Assembly (NCBI RefSeq): GCF_026262505.1
Contig: NC_067207.1
Span: 30,472,082 to 30,536,081, forward strand
Source of the DNA: Trichomonas vaginalis G3
Taxonomy: Eukaryota; Parabasalia; Trichomonadida; Trichomonadidae
DNA: 64,000 nucleotides
Direction of reading: 5' to 3'
The position numbers and the translations under genes are program-made. Below are positions 18,640 to 29,631 of this stretch, in pieces. Numbering within the stretch: the stretch's first letter is position 1; every line of letters starts with the position of its first letter. Under the pieces are notes generated by a model. That model saw only the letters and a list, made by a program, of their open reading frames with translations, made no database searches and was not told where the DNA came from.

Positions 18640-19432
18640 TCAAACAAAATATAAGAGAGGATAAGTTCCGTATTTTTCGACCGTAAATTTAGCAGGTTTT
18701 TCAGCGCAGTAACCTTCGCCATCAACCTGGTAGAACATTCTTTCAGTAGTAGTCAATTCAAGGTGGTCTGCTTGTCCAATCTTCTTTGTTGGGTGCATTC
18801 CTAATTGAACCTTCAAAAGGGAACCGAAACCGCCCATTTCAGTGACTTCGAACTTTCCATCATCTACACTGCGGGGTTCTGGGAAATGCCAAGTATCCAT
18901 TCCTGAATACATACTTGGAATCTGCTGAAGGCAAAGAACTTTGGATTTAGACTTCGGTTTAAGGTCAGATTCGTTGTTTTCGAATGACCATTTGGCTTCT
19001 GTGTACTCTTTCAGATTTGGTTGTCCACACATTGATTTGAAGGCGATTGGACCATAGATAGTCTTTGACATGCATCTGCAGCAGAAACAACCTGGATGAT
19101 CTGTTCGATAATCTTCAAAATCACGTGCAATTTTTGCATCTGTGCCAAATGAACAGTAGTTAGTCATCATGTGAACTTTTGGCTCGGTTTCACCTTCTGG
19201 CAGCTCAGAAACTTTCCAGACATCGTGGTTCTTGCTTTGGATGGCAAATCTGATATCATTGATTTTCTTTCCAATTCTCTTTAAGTCTGAGTTGGTGAAG
19301 TATGGACCCCAATTTAAGACTCTAGACATATCATTTCCTGTTCCAAGTGGGATAATAGCGGCTGGAGGACGAAAGACTGATGGATCGTGATTCATTCCGT
19401 AGTGCTTCATCAAGAGAGGAACAATCCAACTA
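18640..19432 (-). pseudogene. Diacylglycerol kinase, C-terminal part of a gene split by an insertion
   Basis: Continues, in the same reading frame and without lost bases, the N-terminal part at 21,360-21,559 once the 10-bp duplication is counted once. It begins WIVPLLMKHYG and has IIPLGTGNDMSR, the catalytic-domain motif (LGTGND), then the accessory domain with NYCSFGTDAKIARDFEDYR, IYGPIAFKS and a final YQVDGEGY. The enzyme phosphorylates diacylglycerol to phosphatidic acid at membranes. It has 260 residues here and no further damage is visible. As it stands it is separated from its promoter and GGDGS motif. Confidence 0.88.
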
Positions 19433-21349
19433 TGGCAGTCCCAACGGGAACCGCGGTAATTTACCGAGGTTTCCGCACACCGGTTCCTTTTTTTAGGAAT
19501 TTTTTAGATTAAAAAATATGCTTTGTAAATCATTTTTTGTAAATCGGCAAAAATTTGGAAATATTCTGACGACAATAAATCTGGGAATAGTATTTTAAAT
19601 ACGAGAACAACCTATTTAAAAGTGTTTCGCTCGATTTTGTATAATTTCAAATTTTCGCATATAACTTTCCGTGAATTACCGTGATTTTACCGCCACATCA
19701 ATAGTTTACGACACTTTTTCCGTAAATTGAGTAGTTTACTGCACTTTTTCCGTAAAATTGAGTTACGGGAATCCATAAGATTACCGTACCTCACTTCTAG
19801 TTGAAAATAGCATTAGTATATAATAAATAGATATATTATTCATATTTTTGATTTTGAATTACGGAAAAAGTGAGTTCAGAACTTCCAATTATTATTTGAT
19901 TAATTATGTTAAAAATACTATAAGGAATTAAAATACATAATGTTGAAATTTGAATTACGGAAAAAGTGAGGGTGAAAGTGAAGTGAAAAAGTAAGATATT
20001 TTTTGTTGAAATAATCATAGTTGTACAATTTTGAAACTATCTGTAAAGCTATAAATTGAATAAATTCAAAAACAAAAATTGTTTATTCTTATTAATAAAT
20101 TTATATTAATCAATATTTGAACAACCCGTAATTAAAATTGAATTCCTCTTAAAATTTAATCCATACGTTAATTTTTAATTTGCTCGGCGAATGCCGAGCT
20201 TCCCTACTTCTCTTGTCATTCCTTCAAAAACTCTAATCTCATCGCACTTACAAACATCATGATTTGATGTATTGTCGAGAAATCTTAGACTTGTTTGTCA
20301 TTTGATTATAGCATTTGAAAGTCATCTCGAAAATCGATTAACAAGACAATTTCCCAAACATCTACATACAAGTAGATGATGGTAAACCCATTAGAGTTGT
20401 TTTGCTATGATTCCTCCAATCTTATGATGAGAAAAATCATATCAAAACAGCTCTAATCGAACATTCTACACAGCTTAGCATCCAGCTAGTTCCAAGTAAT
20501 GCGATTACAACATCAACGGCCAAAGCCTTTCAGAGTCCTTTAATCATTTCTTCTCATCTCAATGTGAAGTGGCCCCAAACGAACTACAAGCTGACGTTAC
20601 AACGCATTACAACCCGGTTAATACGAGCATATACATTAGAACTGCTTTGTTATGATCTCCCTCATCAATTGATGAGAGATCTCATTATGAAGCAGCTCCA
20701 ATCGAACTAAAAACCTACATACAAATGAGTGAAAACAAACTCATTAGAGTTGTGTTGCTTTGATTTCTCTCATCAGAAGATGAGAGATACCAGAACAAAA
20801 CAACTCTAATCAAACTTTCTACACAACTCAGCACAGTATCAATGCAAAGTAATGCGTCTGTATCGTTAACAAGCAAAGTTGTTTCGGGTCCTTCCATTTT
20901 GGAAGAATTCGGAACAACTTTGCGAATTGATAGTGTAAACCCATATACATGAAAGCGTGCATGCATAAAGACAGGTATTGTCAGCAATGACTACCTGCCC
21001 AGCTATGAGTGATCAGAGAATTACCATCTCAGGCTTTTTGAGAACGTTTCAGCCAGGACCCTCGTATGTTGACTGTGAGAAAGGCATCCTTTATCTGAAA
21101 TAGATGCTTTTCCAACAATCAAATTCGAAGATCTTCGACGTTGTTGTAAAAAGAGAAGGAGAAGGAAAGAAGAGGAAGGAGAGGAAGAAGGAAAGGAAAA
21201 GAAGAAGAAGAAGAAAAAAGAAAAAAAAGAAGGAAATATTAAATATAATGCGCACTTAATAGTGCCGAGGCGGCGGAGCCGCCGAGGCGCGATTTTTTTG
21301 ACCCTATATTACCGCACGGCAATGTTTTTCTCGATTTTGTACAGCCCTA
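19433..21349. mobile_element. 1.9-kb non-autonomous DNA transposon (MULE-like) inside the diacylglycerol kinase gene
   Basis: Flanked by a perfect 10-bp direct repeat AATCCAACTA (19,423-19,432 and 21,350-21,359). Removing the insert and one repeat restores the uninterrupted host frame. The length is 1,917 bp with no convincing gene inside. The ends share only a weak inverted motif (GCGGTAAT near both ends). A 9-11 bp target duplication is typical of Mutator-like elements, which are common in T. vaginalis. The left part is full of TTACGG/CCGTAA motifs; the middle holds three hairpin repeats; a GA-rich run lies at 21,150-21,235. Confidence 0.85.
20380..20840. repeat. Three related hairpin repeats inside the 1.9-kb insertion
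   Basis: Degenerate copies at about 20,390-20,465, 20,637-20,705 and 20,735-20,822. Each has an arm near ATTAGAGTTGTTTTG, a loop containing CATCA-GATGAGA, and the complementary arm near CAAAACAACTCTAAT. They are probably internal sub-repeats of the transposon family. Confidence 0.65.
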
Positions 21350-21359
21350 AATCCAACTA

Positions 21360-21559
21360 ACAGAACCATCACCACCGCATATTACAACACGGAGATTTGG
21401 ATTATTAAGGATCTCTGGGCTCATAGAAGTCCAGGAATTTTGTTCTTCTGGTAATTTAACAATATAAACATCCTGCATATCTTTAATTCGAAAGATAAGC
21501 TTAGCACCAAATCCGCCACCACTTTTTGGGTTAACAAAGAACAAAAGAGGAGAAGGCAT
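21360..21559 (-). pseudogene. Diacylglycerol kinase, N-terminal part of the split gene
   Basis: Starts at ATG 21,559 (MPSPLLFFVNPKSGGGFGAK), the usual start of the DAGK catalytic domain, and runs to CGGDGSVSWI. GGDGS at residues 62-66 is the nucleotide-binding motif of diacylglycerol and lipid kinases. The frame is cut by the insertion right after this motif. Without the insert the protein would be about 330 residues, a normal size for a trichomonad DAGK made only of catalytic and accessory domains. Confidence 0.87.
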
Positions 21560-22596
21560 TCTAACAAATAATCTGGTTTTGAATAAATTTTACAATAGTT
21601 CTCAATATAATCGTATCTCAATTTTTATCATCTAATTAATTTAATAAATTATACGATACATATCAAAGTACGAAACAAACGATCATTGAAGATTGAATAT
21701 ACTTCAGAATTTTTGAATGCATTGATTTAGCGAACATAATTTGATAAAATGTTAATAAGAACATCTGAAATTAATAATTTCATTAATTTTATTAACTTTT
21801 TTCAGAAAAAAGTTTCAATGTATTTCTGGATTATTATTATTCAACAAATATTTTCAACAACATTTGCATTTAAATTTTAGACTATCATCCAATTTTATGA
21901 AAACGGTTTTATTAAATTCCTAAATAGTGAAGGATGGTATTACAGTGAATATTTAACGATAAATTTTCTCAACGATCAGATTCCTAAGAAAATTTAAATC
22001 ACGATCATTTTTGACATTTTTATTAAGGCAATGCCACACATTTTGAAATATCATATAATAAAATTTCACTAATAAAATGTCCGTGGACAGATTTGCCATA
22101 AAATTTACCCTAAATCGGTAGAATAATATAAATCTTCGAGATGTAATGACATGGGTAATGGCGGGAAATTTTTCATATAAATGCCATAGTTTTACATTCA
22201 TATTTTTTTTCAAGATTTCATATCCTGGTGTTTATTTTAAAAATAAACCAAAATTAACTTTAATTTTTCTAACATGTAATAGTTTTTCTTACAACCACCT
22301 AAATTCGTTTGTAAAAAATGATTTCCAGAGGATTTCACATTTTTTTCATCACTCGCATGATATATGTTAATGCTATTGGTTTTACATGCCAATGATTATG
22401 ATTACATGATACAATATATAATTCCACGCAATATTATAATTTTTTCCTCCCTTCCAAAGTAATTGAAAGAATTTTGGAGGAATATATATATACATGTTTA
22501 ATGGTCATTCAATTTATTGTGTTGAACATTCAAAAAATTTTCTGCATCAATAATTACAAGTACAGTCTGCAAATAAGAGTCTATATTGTTAAAAAT
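21560..22596. other. Host intergenic region
   Basis: About 1 kb, very AT-rich, upstream of the diacylglycerol kinase gene. Open frames here are short, low-complexity and lack any recognisable motif. No RNA gene seen. Confidence 0.5.
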
Positions 22597-22728
22597 ATTT
22601 AATGGTGCACTTACGCCCCTATGACACGGCCTTCAATTTAGGTGTTTAAGGTTAATTTTCAATGACGCTTCACGCCAGTTGTCATAAATTTGAATTAAAG
22701 TCAAATGGGCGTAAGTGCAGCCTTAAAA
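22597..22728. mobile_element. MITE-like element with TGCACTTACGCCC termini
   Basis: TGCACTTACGCCC at 22,606-22,618 is mirrored by GGGCGTAAGTGCA at 22,707-22,719. The inverted similarity extends outwards to TTTAA(T)GG and inwards to TNTGAC, giving arms of about 25 bp around a 90-bp core. No target duplication could be fixed. It lies just beyond the 3' end of the ankyrin gene. Confidence 0.6.
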
Positions 22729-22804
22729 AAATGCTCCGATCTTGAAAATTTGCCCATATCGAAAGGTGACTCATTTTCATTAATATTTTTTATTATTATT
22801 ATTT

Positions 22805-24416
22805 CTAATGAAATTCATCTTTGAAAATATCAGAAAAAGAATTTTTTGCGCCATGTGAAATAAGAAGTTCAGCTGTTTCTTTACCAATACATAATGCTGC
22901 TTTATGAAGTGCGGTTTTCCCATTATTATCTTTTTCATTGATATTTGCACCATGTGAAATAAGAAGCTCTGTTGTTTCTTTACCAATACATAATGCTGCT
23001 TTATGAAGAGCGGTTTCTCCATTATTATCTTTTTCATTGATATTTGCACCATGTGAAATAAGAAGTTCAACCATTTTTGGATTTTTGACAGATGCTGCTT
23101 TATGAAGAGCGGTTTCTCCATTTTTATCTTTTTCATTGATATTTGCGCCATGTGAAATAAGAAGTTCAGCTGTTTCTTTACAATTACATAATGCTGTTTT
23201 ATGAAGAGCGGTTTCTCCCCATTTATCTTTTTCATTGATATCTGCACCATGTGAAATAAGAAGTTCGGCAGTCTCTATTCTATTAAATCCTGCTGCATAA
23301 TGAAGAGATGTTCCTTGTTTTACATCTTTTTCATTGATATTTGCACCATGTGAAATAAGAAGTTCAACCATTTTTGGATTTTTGACAGATGCTGCTTTAT
23401 GAAGAGCGGTTTCTCCATTTTTATCTTTTTCATTGATATTTGCGCCATGTGAAATAAGAAGTTCGGCAGTCTCTATTCTATTATATAATGCTGCTTTATG
23501 AAGTGCGGTTTTCCCATTATTATCTTTTTCATTGATATTTGCACCATGTGAAATAAGAAGCTCTGTTGTTTCTTTACTATTAAGATGTACTGCAAGGTGA
23601 AGAGCGGTTTCTCCATTATTATCTTTTTCATTGATATTTGCACCATGTGAAATAAGAAGTTCAACTGTTTCTTTACTTTTCTCACGTGCTGCAAAGTGAA
23701 GAGCGGTTTTCCCATTATTATCTTTTTCGTTGATATTCGCACCATGTGATAAGAGATATTCACAAACAGAAGGAATATTAAACATCGTTGAATAAACAAG
23801 GCATTTGTTAATAAAATTAGTTTGATCATAATAAACTAAAAATGCTTCAAGATTATTATATTTTGCACAATAATCTAAATCGATCTCTATATTGTGTTCA
23901 TTCATCAAGAATGTAACAAAATCGATGTTGTGTGAAATAATTGAATATTTCATGCATTCTTCGTGTGGCTCTTGATATTTCAAACATTCATTCATGATCT
24001 CTTGATTTCCGCCTAAAAATGAAAATTCTAGACATGTATAAGATATTTCTGACTTAAATTTAGATCTTAATAACTTGAAACAATCAACTGCTCCATAATA
24101 ACAACATAATTCAAGTAATGAAAACCTTCTATCAAGCGGATATAAATCGCTTTTAAGCGTTTGATCTTTATCAAATCCATCATTTTCGGTGGATTGGATG
24201 AATCTTTCTAAGTCATTATACATAATTGCTCGGTAAATTGTATTTCCTGTATGAAGATCCATATTTTTTGTAAAACAGGACGTTTGGAATAGTATAAACA
24301 TTGTTGACCTCTTTTTCTGTTTTCAGCCGATACAACTCAGTATATGGATCAATGTAGTATTTATAGATACTTCGCAGTTCGTTGTATTTATTTGGGTTAA
24401 CATCTTGTTCGGACAT
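22805..24416 (-). pseudogene. DUF3447-type ankyrin-repeat protein, one frameshift
   Basis: Host member of the very large trichomonad ankyrin family. ATG at 24,416 opens the family's standard start (MSEQDVNPNKYNELRSIYKY), but this frame stops at 24,216. The family sequence continues in another frame, open from 24,301, with GNTIYRAIMYNDLERFI, the DUF3447 region and nine nearly identical 33-residue ankyrin repeats (consensus TALHKAA-ETAELLISHGANI-EKD) to the stop at 22,805. One frameshift lies between about 24,240 and 24,295. Repeats 4 and 7 are identical and 297 bp apart. A shorter protein could start at the ATG at 24,301. A CCTTTT motif at about 24,425-24,432 could be a core promoter element. 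Confidence 0.82.
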
Positions 24417-24924
24417 TAATTTTTAAAAGGATAAATTTGCATTTTAACATATAAATTTCTTTAAACTCATTAGAAGAAACAAATATTGCGTTAGGCATGT
24501 GGAAATTAATGATCACATAGTTTTCGGAAATAATGTCGGATCCAATAACTGATCTCAATCTCTATTGCCAAGTGAGGGCTTCGAAACCGCTCAAATCCTT
24601 AATAATCTAATACTATTTCGCCAAGAATACAAATTCTAGCTAATTTAGATATATGATGTCTATAGTAATGTTACAACATGCATAAACATATAACCTTTTA
24701 TATATCATTTTACATGTCATTTCTTGAATATTTTGGCCAAAATTGGGAATTCTTTTAAATTCACAAATATCAGATATCAAAAACAATACTACAATGACAC
24801 ACATTGATTAACAAAAATACATACAGGGAAAAGTTTCGCGTATGAACGTCAAAGATCCAACACGCTTTTGAATCAAAAAAATAATTCGGAATAATTAAAA
24901 ATTGATAGATATTTATTATTCATA
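24417..24924. other. Host intergenic region
   Basis: AT-rich, about 500 bp. A CTCAATCT...GTGAGGGCTTCGAAAC stretch near 24,555-24,590 looks slightly T-loop-like, but it does not fold as a tRNA. No gene seen. Confidence 0.5.
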
Positions 24925-25758
24925 CTATATAATTGACAAAATATAGAAAAACATGCTAAAGTTAAAGATCGAATAATTCATAATGTTTTGATTTGTTTCG
25001 CATTTAACAATTTCATGGGAGCAAACCATAACATTGATAGAAACTAAATTTTTAAAAGAACTAATACCATGTTCTGCATAAGTTACATCGCTTTGACAAT
25101 TATTAAATCTAATATTTCCTCCTCCATTAACTAATGTAGAAGGAGTGTTTACAAAACAGCATTCTATTGCTGTTAATGTTGCATCTTCTATCCAAAACAG
25201 ATAATTCCCTTTTGTTTTATTCATAAAGTTACATTTTGAAATACTAATTGATTGTTTCCACAATTCAAAGAAATTATAATCAGTAATATCATTACACTGG
25301 ATATAAGACACAGCGGTGCCAGCAGATGGACTGAAAAGAGCGACACTCCCCGCACCTCCCCAACCAAAAATTTTTGATGCATTCAAATTTTTGACAATAT
25401 AAACTTGATTCGTTAAAACACAGGCGGAATCACCACAATGATCAGAATCAGGGCCACATTTATACATAGTATTCATCTCATACCTAGTGGCACAGTTTGG
25501 AGCATATATAGCGTTTCCATATTTTTCATTATCTCTTTCACGGACAAAACAAGATTCAAACAAATTATTTGATATGTTATTAGCTGCATTACTTAAATAT
25601 ATCGCGCCTCCATATGTTTGAGCTTGACAATTTGAAAACTTGTTGCAAAAGATCTCAATTCCACTGTTTTGGTAGTTGATTGCACCACCATTGACTGCTG
25701 ATGATAAATCAATAAATAAGGCATGTATGATATGGGCATTAAACACGCTCTGCGACAA
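24925..25758 (-). pseudogene. Pmp-like beta-helix surface protein, 5'-truncated
   Basis: Repeated short strands with GGAI(N/Y), NCQAQTYGGAIY, C-x-F and N-turns are typical of right-handed parallel beta-helices such as the chlamydial Pmp-like proteins abundant on T. vaginalis surfaces. Cys residues are spaced as in that family, and the C terminus ends in a hydrophobic run (FNFSMFFYILSII). The frame has no ATG at its 5' end. A related short segment (YDDPIVNVEAKYHPKVSFF) occurs just upstream at about 25,790-25,870 in another frame, also without a start. No signal peptide is present, so this is most likely a 5'-damaged gene remnant. Confidence 0.7.
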
Positions 25759-25979
25759 AGATTGTTTGAAGTATCATGAAAAATGACACTTTTGGATGAT
25801 ATTTAGCTTCAACATTGACAATAGGATCATCATAACAGTCAAGTTGATCCACAAAATTCAATTCAAATTTGGAAAAATTATTTGAATTGAAAATAATCGT
25901 ATTTTAATTTTTACCTTCTTTCCATCAACATTTCAGTATAAAAAAATTTTTCTATCAAATCGAACAATTAAAATCAGTA

Positions 25980-25991
25980 ATTTCACTTAAA
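25980..25991 (+). promoter_or_regulatory. Initiator (Inr) of the ZNF598-like gene
   Basis: TTTCACTTAA just before the ATG fits the T. vaginalis initiator consensus TCA(C/T)(A/T), with the predicted transcription start at the A at 25,985. Confidence 0.6.
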
Positions 25992-27269
25992 ATGTCATCA
26001 TCATCCATTCCTGAGTGCGATTTATGCTCAGAGCCAATCAAAATCCGCGTATTACAGCCATGCAACCATAATAACATATGTCTACAGTGCTTTATTAGGT
26101 TTAATCGCAACTACGGGGAAAATCATTGTTATTTTTGCCAAAATCCAATAGAGAAAACAAAAGAGCCCATAGCATCTACAAACATTACCCTTAGTTATGA
26201 GGCTGCACGCGCTTTAAATCCTAAATTTCACAACCAATTTAATATTTTTTATACTGATGATTCAATTTTAGAAGCATTGAAATCATTATTCGAATTCCAA
26301 TGCCCAGAATGTCAGTTGAAACTACCAACAATTGAGCTATTTTCTTCTCACATGAAAAGTCATAAAATGAATGTTTGTTCTATATGTTTTAACAGCGGAA
26401 GATATCCACCAGAAGCATGCCCAATCTTCCGCAAAGCAGACTTCTACGAGCATTTGAGGCAACACCCGAGATGTATCTGTTGCAATCAAATTTTCTTTGA
26501 TACAATGACTCTTTCTACACATATGAATCAAGATCATATTAGGTGCAAGATATGTGCTGATTTAAACAAAGTTTTGTGGTTTAAAGACGCAAATGAACTT
26601 GGTGATCATAATAAGAAGGAAAATTTTGTTTGTACTCATGGTGATTGCTCAGCGAACAATCTTATAGCGTTTAGCACAAGAGGAGAGCTTCTTATTCATC
26701 TCCAAAAGGTTCATGGAGAAAGAAACAGAGAAATCGATATTACAAGAGATTTCGAAGGTGGAAAAGTTGTAGAATCTCCTAATGAAGCAAGAGACAGAGC
26801 TATACAGCTAAATAAGAAACTTATGACAAGATTAAACGATTGTTTCAAAAATGACCCACAATCAATCCAAAAACTCCGAGTTTACGCAAAGAAATTAATA
26901 GATGATGCAATAAACTGTGAGGAATTCTACAAAAACTTTTCCCAAATCTGCGGAGACAAAAAGGGTTTAATTTTCTGCGATATGATTGTTTCTCTACCAG
27001 ATGCAAGGAAGCGATCTGAATTATTTAGGATTCATAGTAGATATACTTCACCAGAACCTTCGAAACCTCCTCAAAAACCGAAATCAATTATTTCATTAGA
27101 CCAAAAACAAAATAAATCCCCAATTATACCAAGAAGTCCTCCACAACAACATCCAACTGCAGTTCCTCAACAAGTTGTCCCACCAAAAGCTCAAAATTCT
27201 GAAAATCAACAATCTCAAGGTGGAGGAAAGAAGAAAAAGCCAAAGAGAATTGTAATTTCTATGTTTTAA
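25992..27269 (+). CDS. ZNF598/Hel2-like RING and C2H2 zinc-finger E3 ubiquitin ligase, 425 residues
   Basis: Intact host gene. Residues 9-50 form a RING finger (CDLC, CNHNNICLQC, CYFC). Residues about 104-242 hold the run of C2H2-like fingers characteristic of ZNF598/Hel2: CPECQ...HMKSH, CSICF, CICC...HMNQDH, CKIC...DH, CTHGDCS...HLQKVH. A glutamine- and proline-rich linker and a basic end (KKKKPKRIVISMF) follow. ZNF598/Hel2 ubiquitinates small-subunit proteins of collided ribosomes and starts ribosome quality control. A TCACTT initiator sequence with +1 A at 25,985 gives a 7-nt leader, typical of T. vaginalis. Confidence 0.87.
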   Translation: MSSSSIPECDLCSEPIKIRVLQPCNHNNICLQCFIRFNRNYGENHCYFCQNPIEKTKEPIASTNITLSYEAARALNPKFHNQFNIFYTDDSILEALKSLFEFQCPECQLKLPTIELFSSHMKSHKMNVCSICFNSGRYPPEACPIFRKADFYEHLRQHPRCICCNQIFFDTMTLSTHMNQDHIRCKICADLNKVLWFKDANELGDHNKKENFVCTHGDCSANNLIAFSTRGELLIHLQKVHGERNREIDITRDFEGGKVVESPNEARDRAIQLNKKLMTRLNDCFKNDPQSIQKLRVYAKKLIDDAINCEEFYKNFSQICGDKKGLIFCDMIVSLPDARKRSELFRIHSRYTSPEPSKPPQKPKSIISLDQKQNKSPIIPRSPPQQHPTAVPQQVVPPKAQNSENQQSQGGGKKKKPKRIVISMF

Positions 27270-28137
27270 TATATAATTGTTTTAAAGATGCGTTATATTA
27301 TGATAATTATCATTACTTTTTTCAATATTTTTTATTGTTTTTATACGAAGAAGCGAATTATGACTACAGGACAAAGGGGAACTCTTAAGTAATTAACAAA
27401 TATTGTTTTTTCATTAATGTCCCAGTGAGTTATGAACAATAAAAGATTGAATTTCTAAAACTTGAATAGAAATTAATTATTGATAAATCCTCGCTTTCAC
27501 CATAGGTACTTATTGATGAATTTTAGATTAATTTTTATCGAATATCATCCACGAAAAAATGATCGGCCTAGCCAACGTAAAAGTCAATTTTCGAAACTGT
27601 AAAAAACTTAGTTTATTTTACAGCCTAAGACATATAAATATATCTTTTTTGTTAATAATTAACCCAATGTCACTTTTATTTGAATCCAATGTCTTGGACT
27701 AACAAAAAATTGAATGTGGTACAATCTATAATATTGCATAATTATGAAGCAATAATAAAAACAAGTATGTCTACATACTTTCTGAAAAATTTTCAATATA
27801 AAAATTTTACAAGCTTTATAATAGGCCATCTATATTTCGCTTAGTAGATTAGGAATTTCATTAATAAACTTGGAATAATATTGTGTATTGTGAATTGAAA
27901 AAACCACTCAAATTGAGAACCTTTCAAAAATTAGGATAAAAGGATTTAGTATATTATCATATCATATTTTATGCCAAATAATCCTTTTAATTTCATAAAA
28001 TCGATTTTTGCATTCAATTTTATATCACTATGAGTTATTTACATATTCTGATATCTTGGATAATTTTAGTCAACTCAAAATAGGTTCAATAATAACTTTT
28101 CAATGCTTTCAAAATTATAAATAAAAACCTGACAAAT
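27270..28137. other. Host intergenic region
   Basis: 868 bp of AT-rich sequence without a convincing gene, repeat or RNA. Confidence 0.55.
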
Positions 28138-29064
28138 ATGAATGTTGAAAATGACAGAGCCATCGAACATGAATTAAAGCAGCATGGATATACAATAATT
28201 CTAACCATATCAGATACCCCTTCCTCTAAGCATATAGAAGTTACAAAAGGAAAAGGTTTTTCATTTGACGCAAAAATATACAAGTTAAAAGGTAACTACA
28301 GGGCAATGGAATGCTATAATAACGAAAAAGATATTCTTGGATCAGTAATTCATCCAAATATCGCGGAAACGTTTGATTTTTTTACATCCAAAAATCATGC
28401 ATTTTTAATCTTTGAATTATGCAAAGATCTTTCCTTAGAGACACTTGTTAGTATACCATGTTCGTGCACCGAGAAATCAATATATGGGTATATATCCCAA
28501 ATTATTCATGGAATATCACATTTACATGCAAACAGTATAGCTCATAATAATATTAACCCAAGTAATATTATGTTTGACAGATTTGGCAGAATCAAAATTG
28601 TTGATTTTGATCATTCTATTTTTACAAATGATCAACCACTTTGTTCATTCACAGGAACAACCAGATTCCCAAGAGCTCCAGAATCATTAAACTCCAAACT
28701 GTATGATCCTATCGCCGCAGACATTTGGGGTTTCGGCGCAGTTAGTTATTTCTTACTCAGTGGGGAATATCCATGGAGCCCAGAGCTAGAATGCAGTTAC
28801 TCTGAGGCAATAACGAATTCCATTAAGAAGATTTACGGTAAATTCGATGAAAAGTTAATTCAGTTAATTGTGAATTGTCTTTCAGAGAATCCAACTGATA
28901 GACCTTCATCTGCTGCTATACATTCATACCTATCGAATAGCGCAACACTAGGACCACTTTCTAAAAAGTGTATCAAAAAACAGAGTTCAAACGTGACAAT
29001 ACCAAAGATAAAGAGAATCTCTTCCAACACACAATTTAGAATATATTCTTCATCAGGAAAATAA
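28138..29064 (+). CDS. Pseudokinase of the CAMK-like trichomonad family, 308 residues
   Basis: Intact frame with a protein-kinase fold: an N-lobe with FDAKIYKLK, the APE motif at 180-182 (RAPESLN), DIWGFG at 195-200 and DRPSS near the end of the domain. The catalytic HRD is replaced by HNN at 136-138 (SIAHNNINPSNIMF), so the proton-accepting Asp is gone. The metal-binding Asp is kept as DFD (156-158), and the glycine loop is not recognisable. Loss of HRD Asp with an otherwise open frame indicates a pseudokinase with a scaffolding or regulatory role rather than a dead gene. A basic tail follows the domain. Confidence 0.82.
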   Translation: MNVENDRAIEHELKQHGYTIILTISDTPSSKHIEVTKGKGFSFDAKIYKLKGNYRAMECYNNEKDILGSVIHPNIAETFDFFTSKNHAFLIFELCKDLSLETLVSIPCSCTEKSIYGYISQIIHGISHLHANSIAHNNINPSNIMFDRFGRIKIVDFDHSIFTNDQPLCSFTGTTRFPRAPESLNSKLYDPIAADIWGFGAVSYFLLSGEYPWSPELECSYSEAITNSIKKIYGKFDEKLIQLIVNCLSENPTDRPSSAAIHSYLSNSATLGPLSKKCIKKQSSNVTIPKIKRISSNTQFRIYSSSGK

Positions 29065-29631
29065 TTTCACCAAAGTTTATTTTCCTTATTTGTATTGTAG
29101 TAAATTTCATCATATTATTTTTCATTCATATGACTATTTAATTGTTTTGATTTTTATAAATAGATGTAGTATGTACTTACATCAGATAGTCAATGAAAAA
29201 TGTCAATGATATCAAAATATCGAAAGCATTTTTACTCTGTTTTCAAAGTTTTACCTCATACATCACATCAATAAGTAGTGATATTATCATACCAATACTT
29301 TTAATTACAATTCATTATGAAAAAATAATAATAAAGGTATTAAATCGCTTTTTTACACTATAATTAATGGCATTACCGATAAATAGGTATCATTCATAGA
29401 TGTAAATATAAGTGTATGAACGACAAAGATGCTGATCTTAAATTTCTAGATGAAATGTTGTTTAGTGATTGGATTTCTATAAATTTTGTTAAATTTACGA
29501 TTAATGTGAATTCAAATATTCAAAAATAGTCAATTATGTAAAAATTTATATAGTTATTGTGAAATATTGCTTAAATCAGGATGTCGATGAAACAATAACT
29601 GTACGATAAATAAAAACCGTCAAATTTTATT
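29065..29631. other. Host intergenic region
   Basis: 567 bp, AT-rich. No gene seen. GTCAAATTTTATT immediately before the next ATG is only a weak match to the initiator consensus. Confidence 0.5.

Noticed and set aside
21150-21235. GA-rich run as a coding or regulatory element
   Set aside because: Simple purine repeat inside the 1.9-kb transposon, with no further signal.
22780-23829. Second frames across the ankyrin repeats
   Set aside because: Same-strand shadows of the 99-bp ankyrin repeats.
24550-24600. tRNA-like stretch (GGTTTCGAAGCC on the minus strand)
   Set aside because: Only a T-loop resemblance; no acceptor or anticodon stems could be paired.
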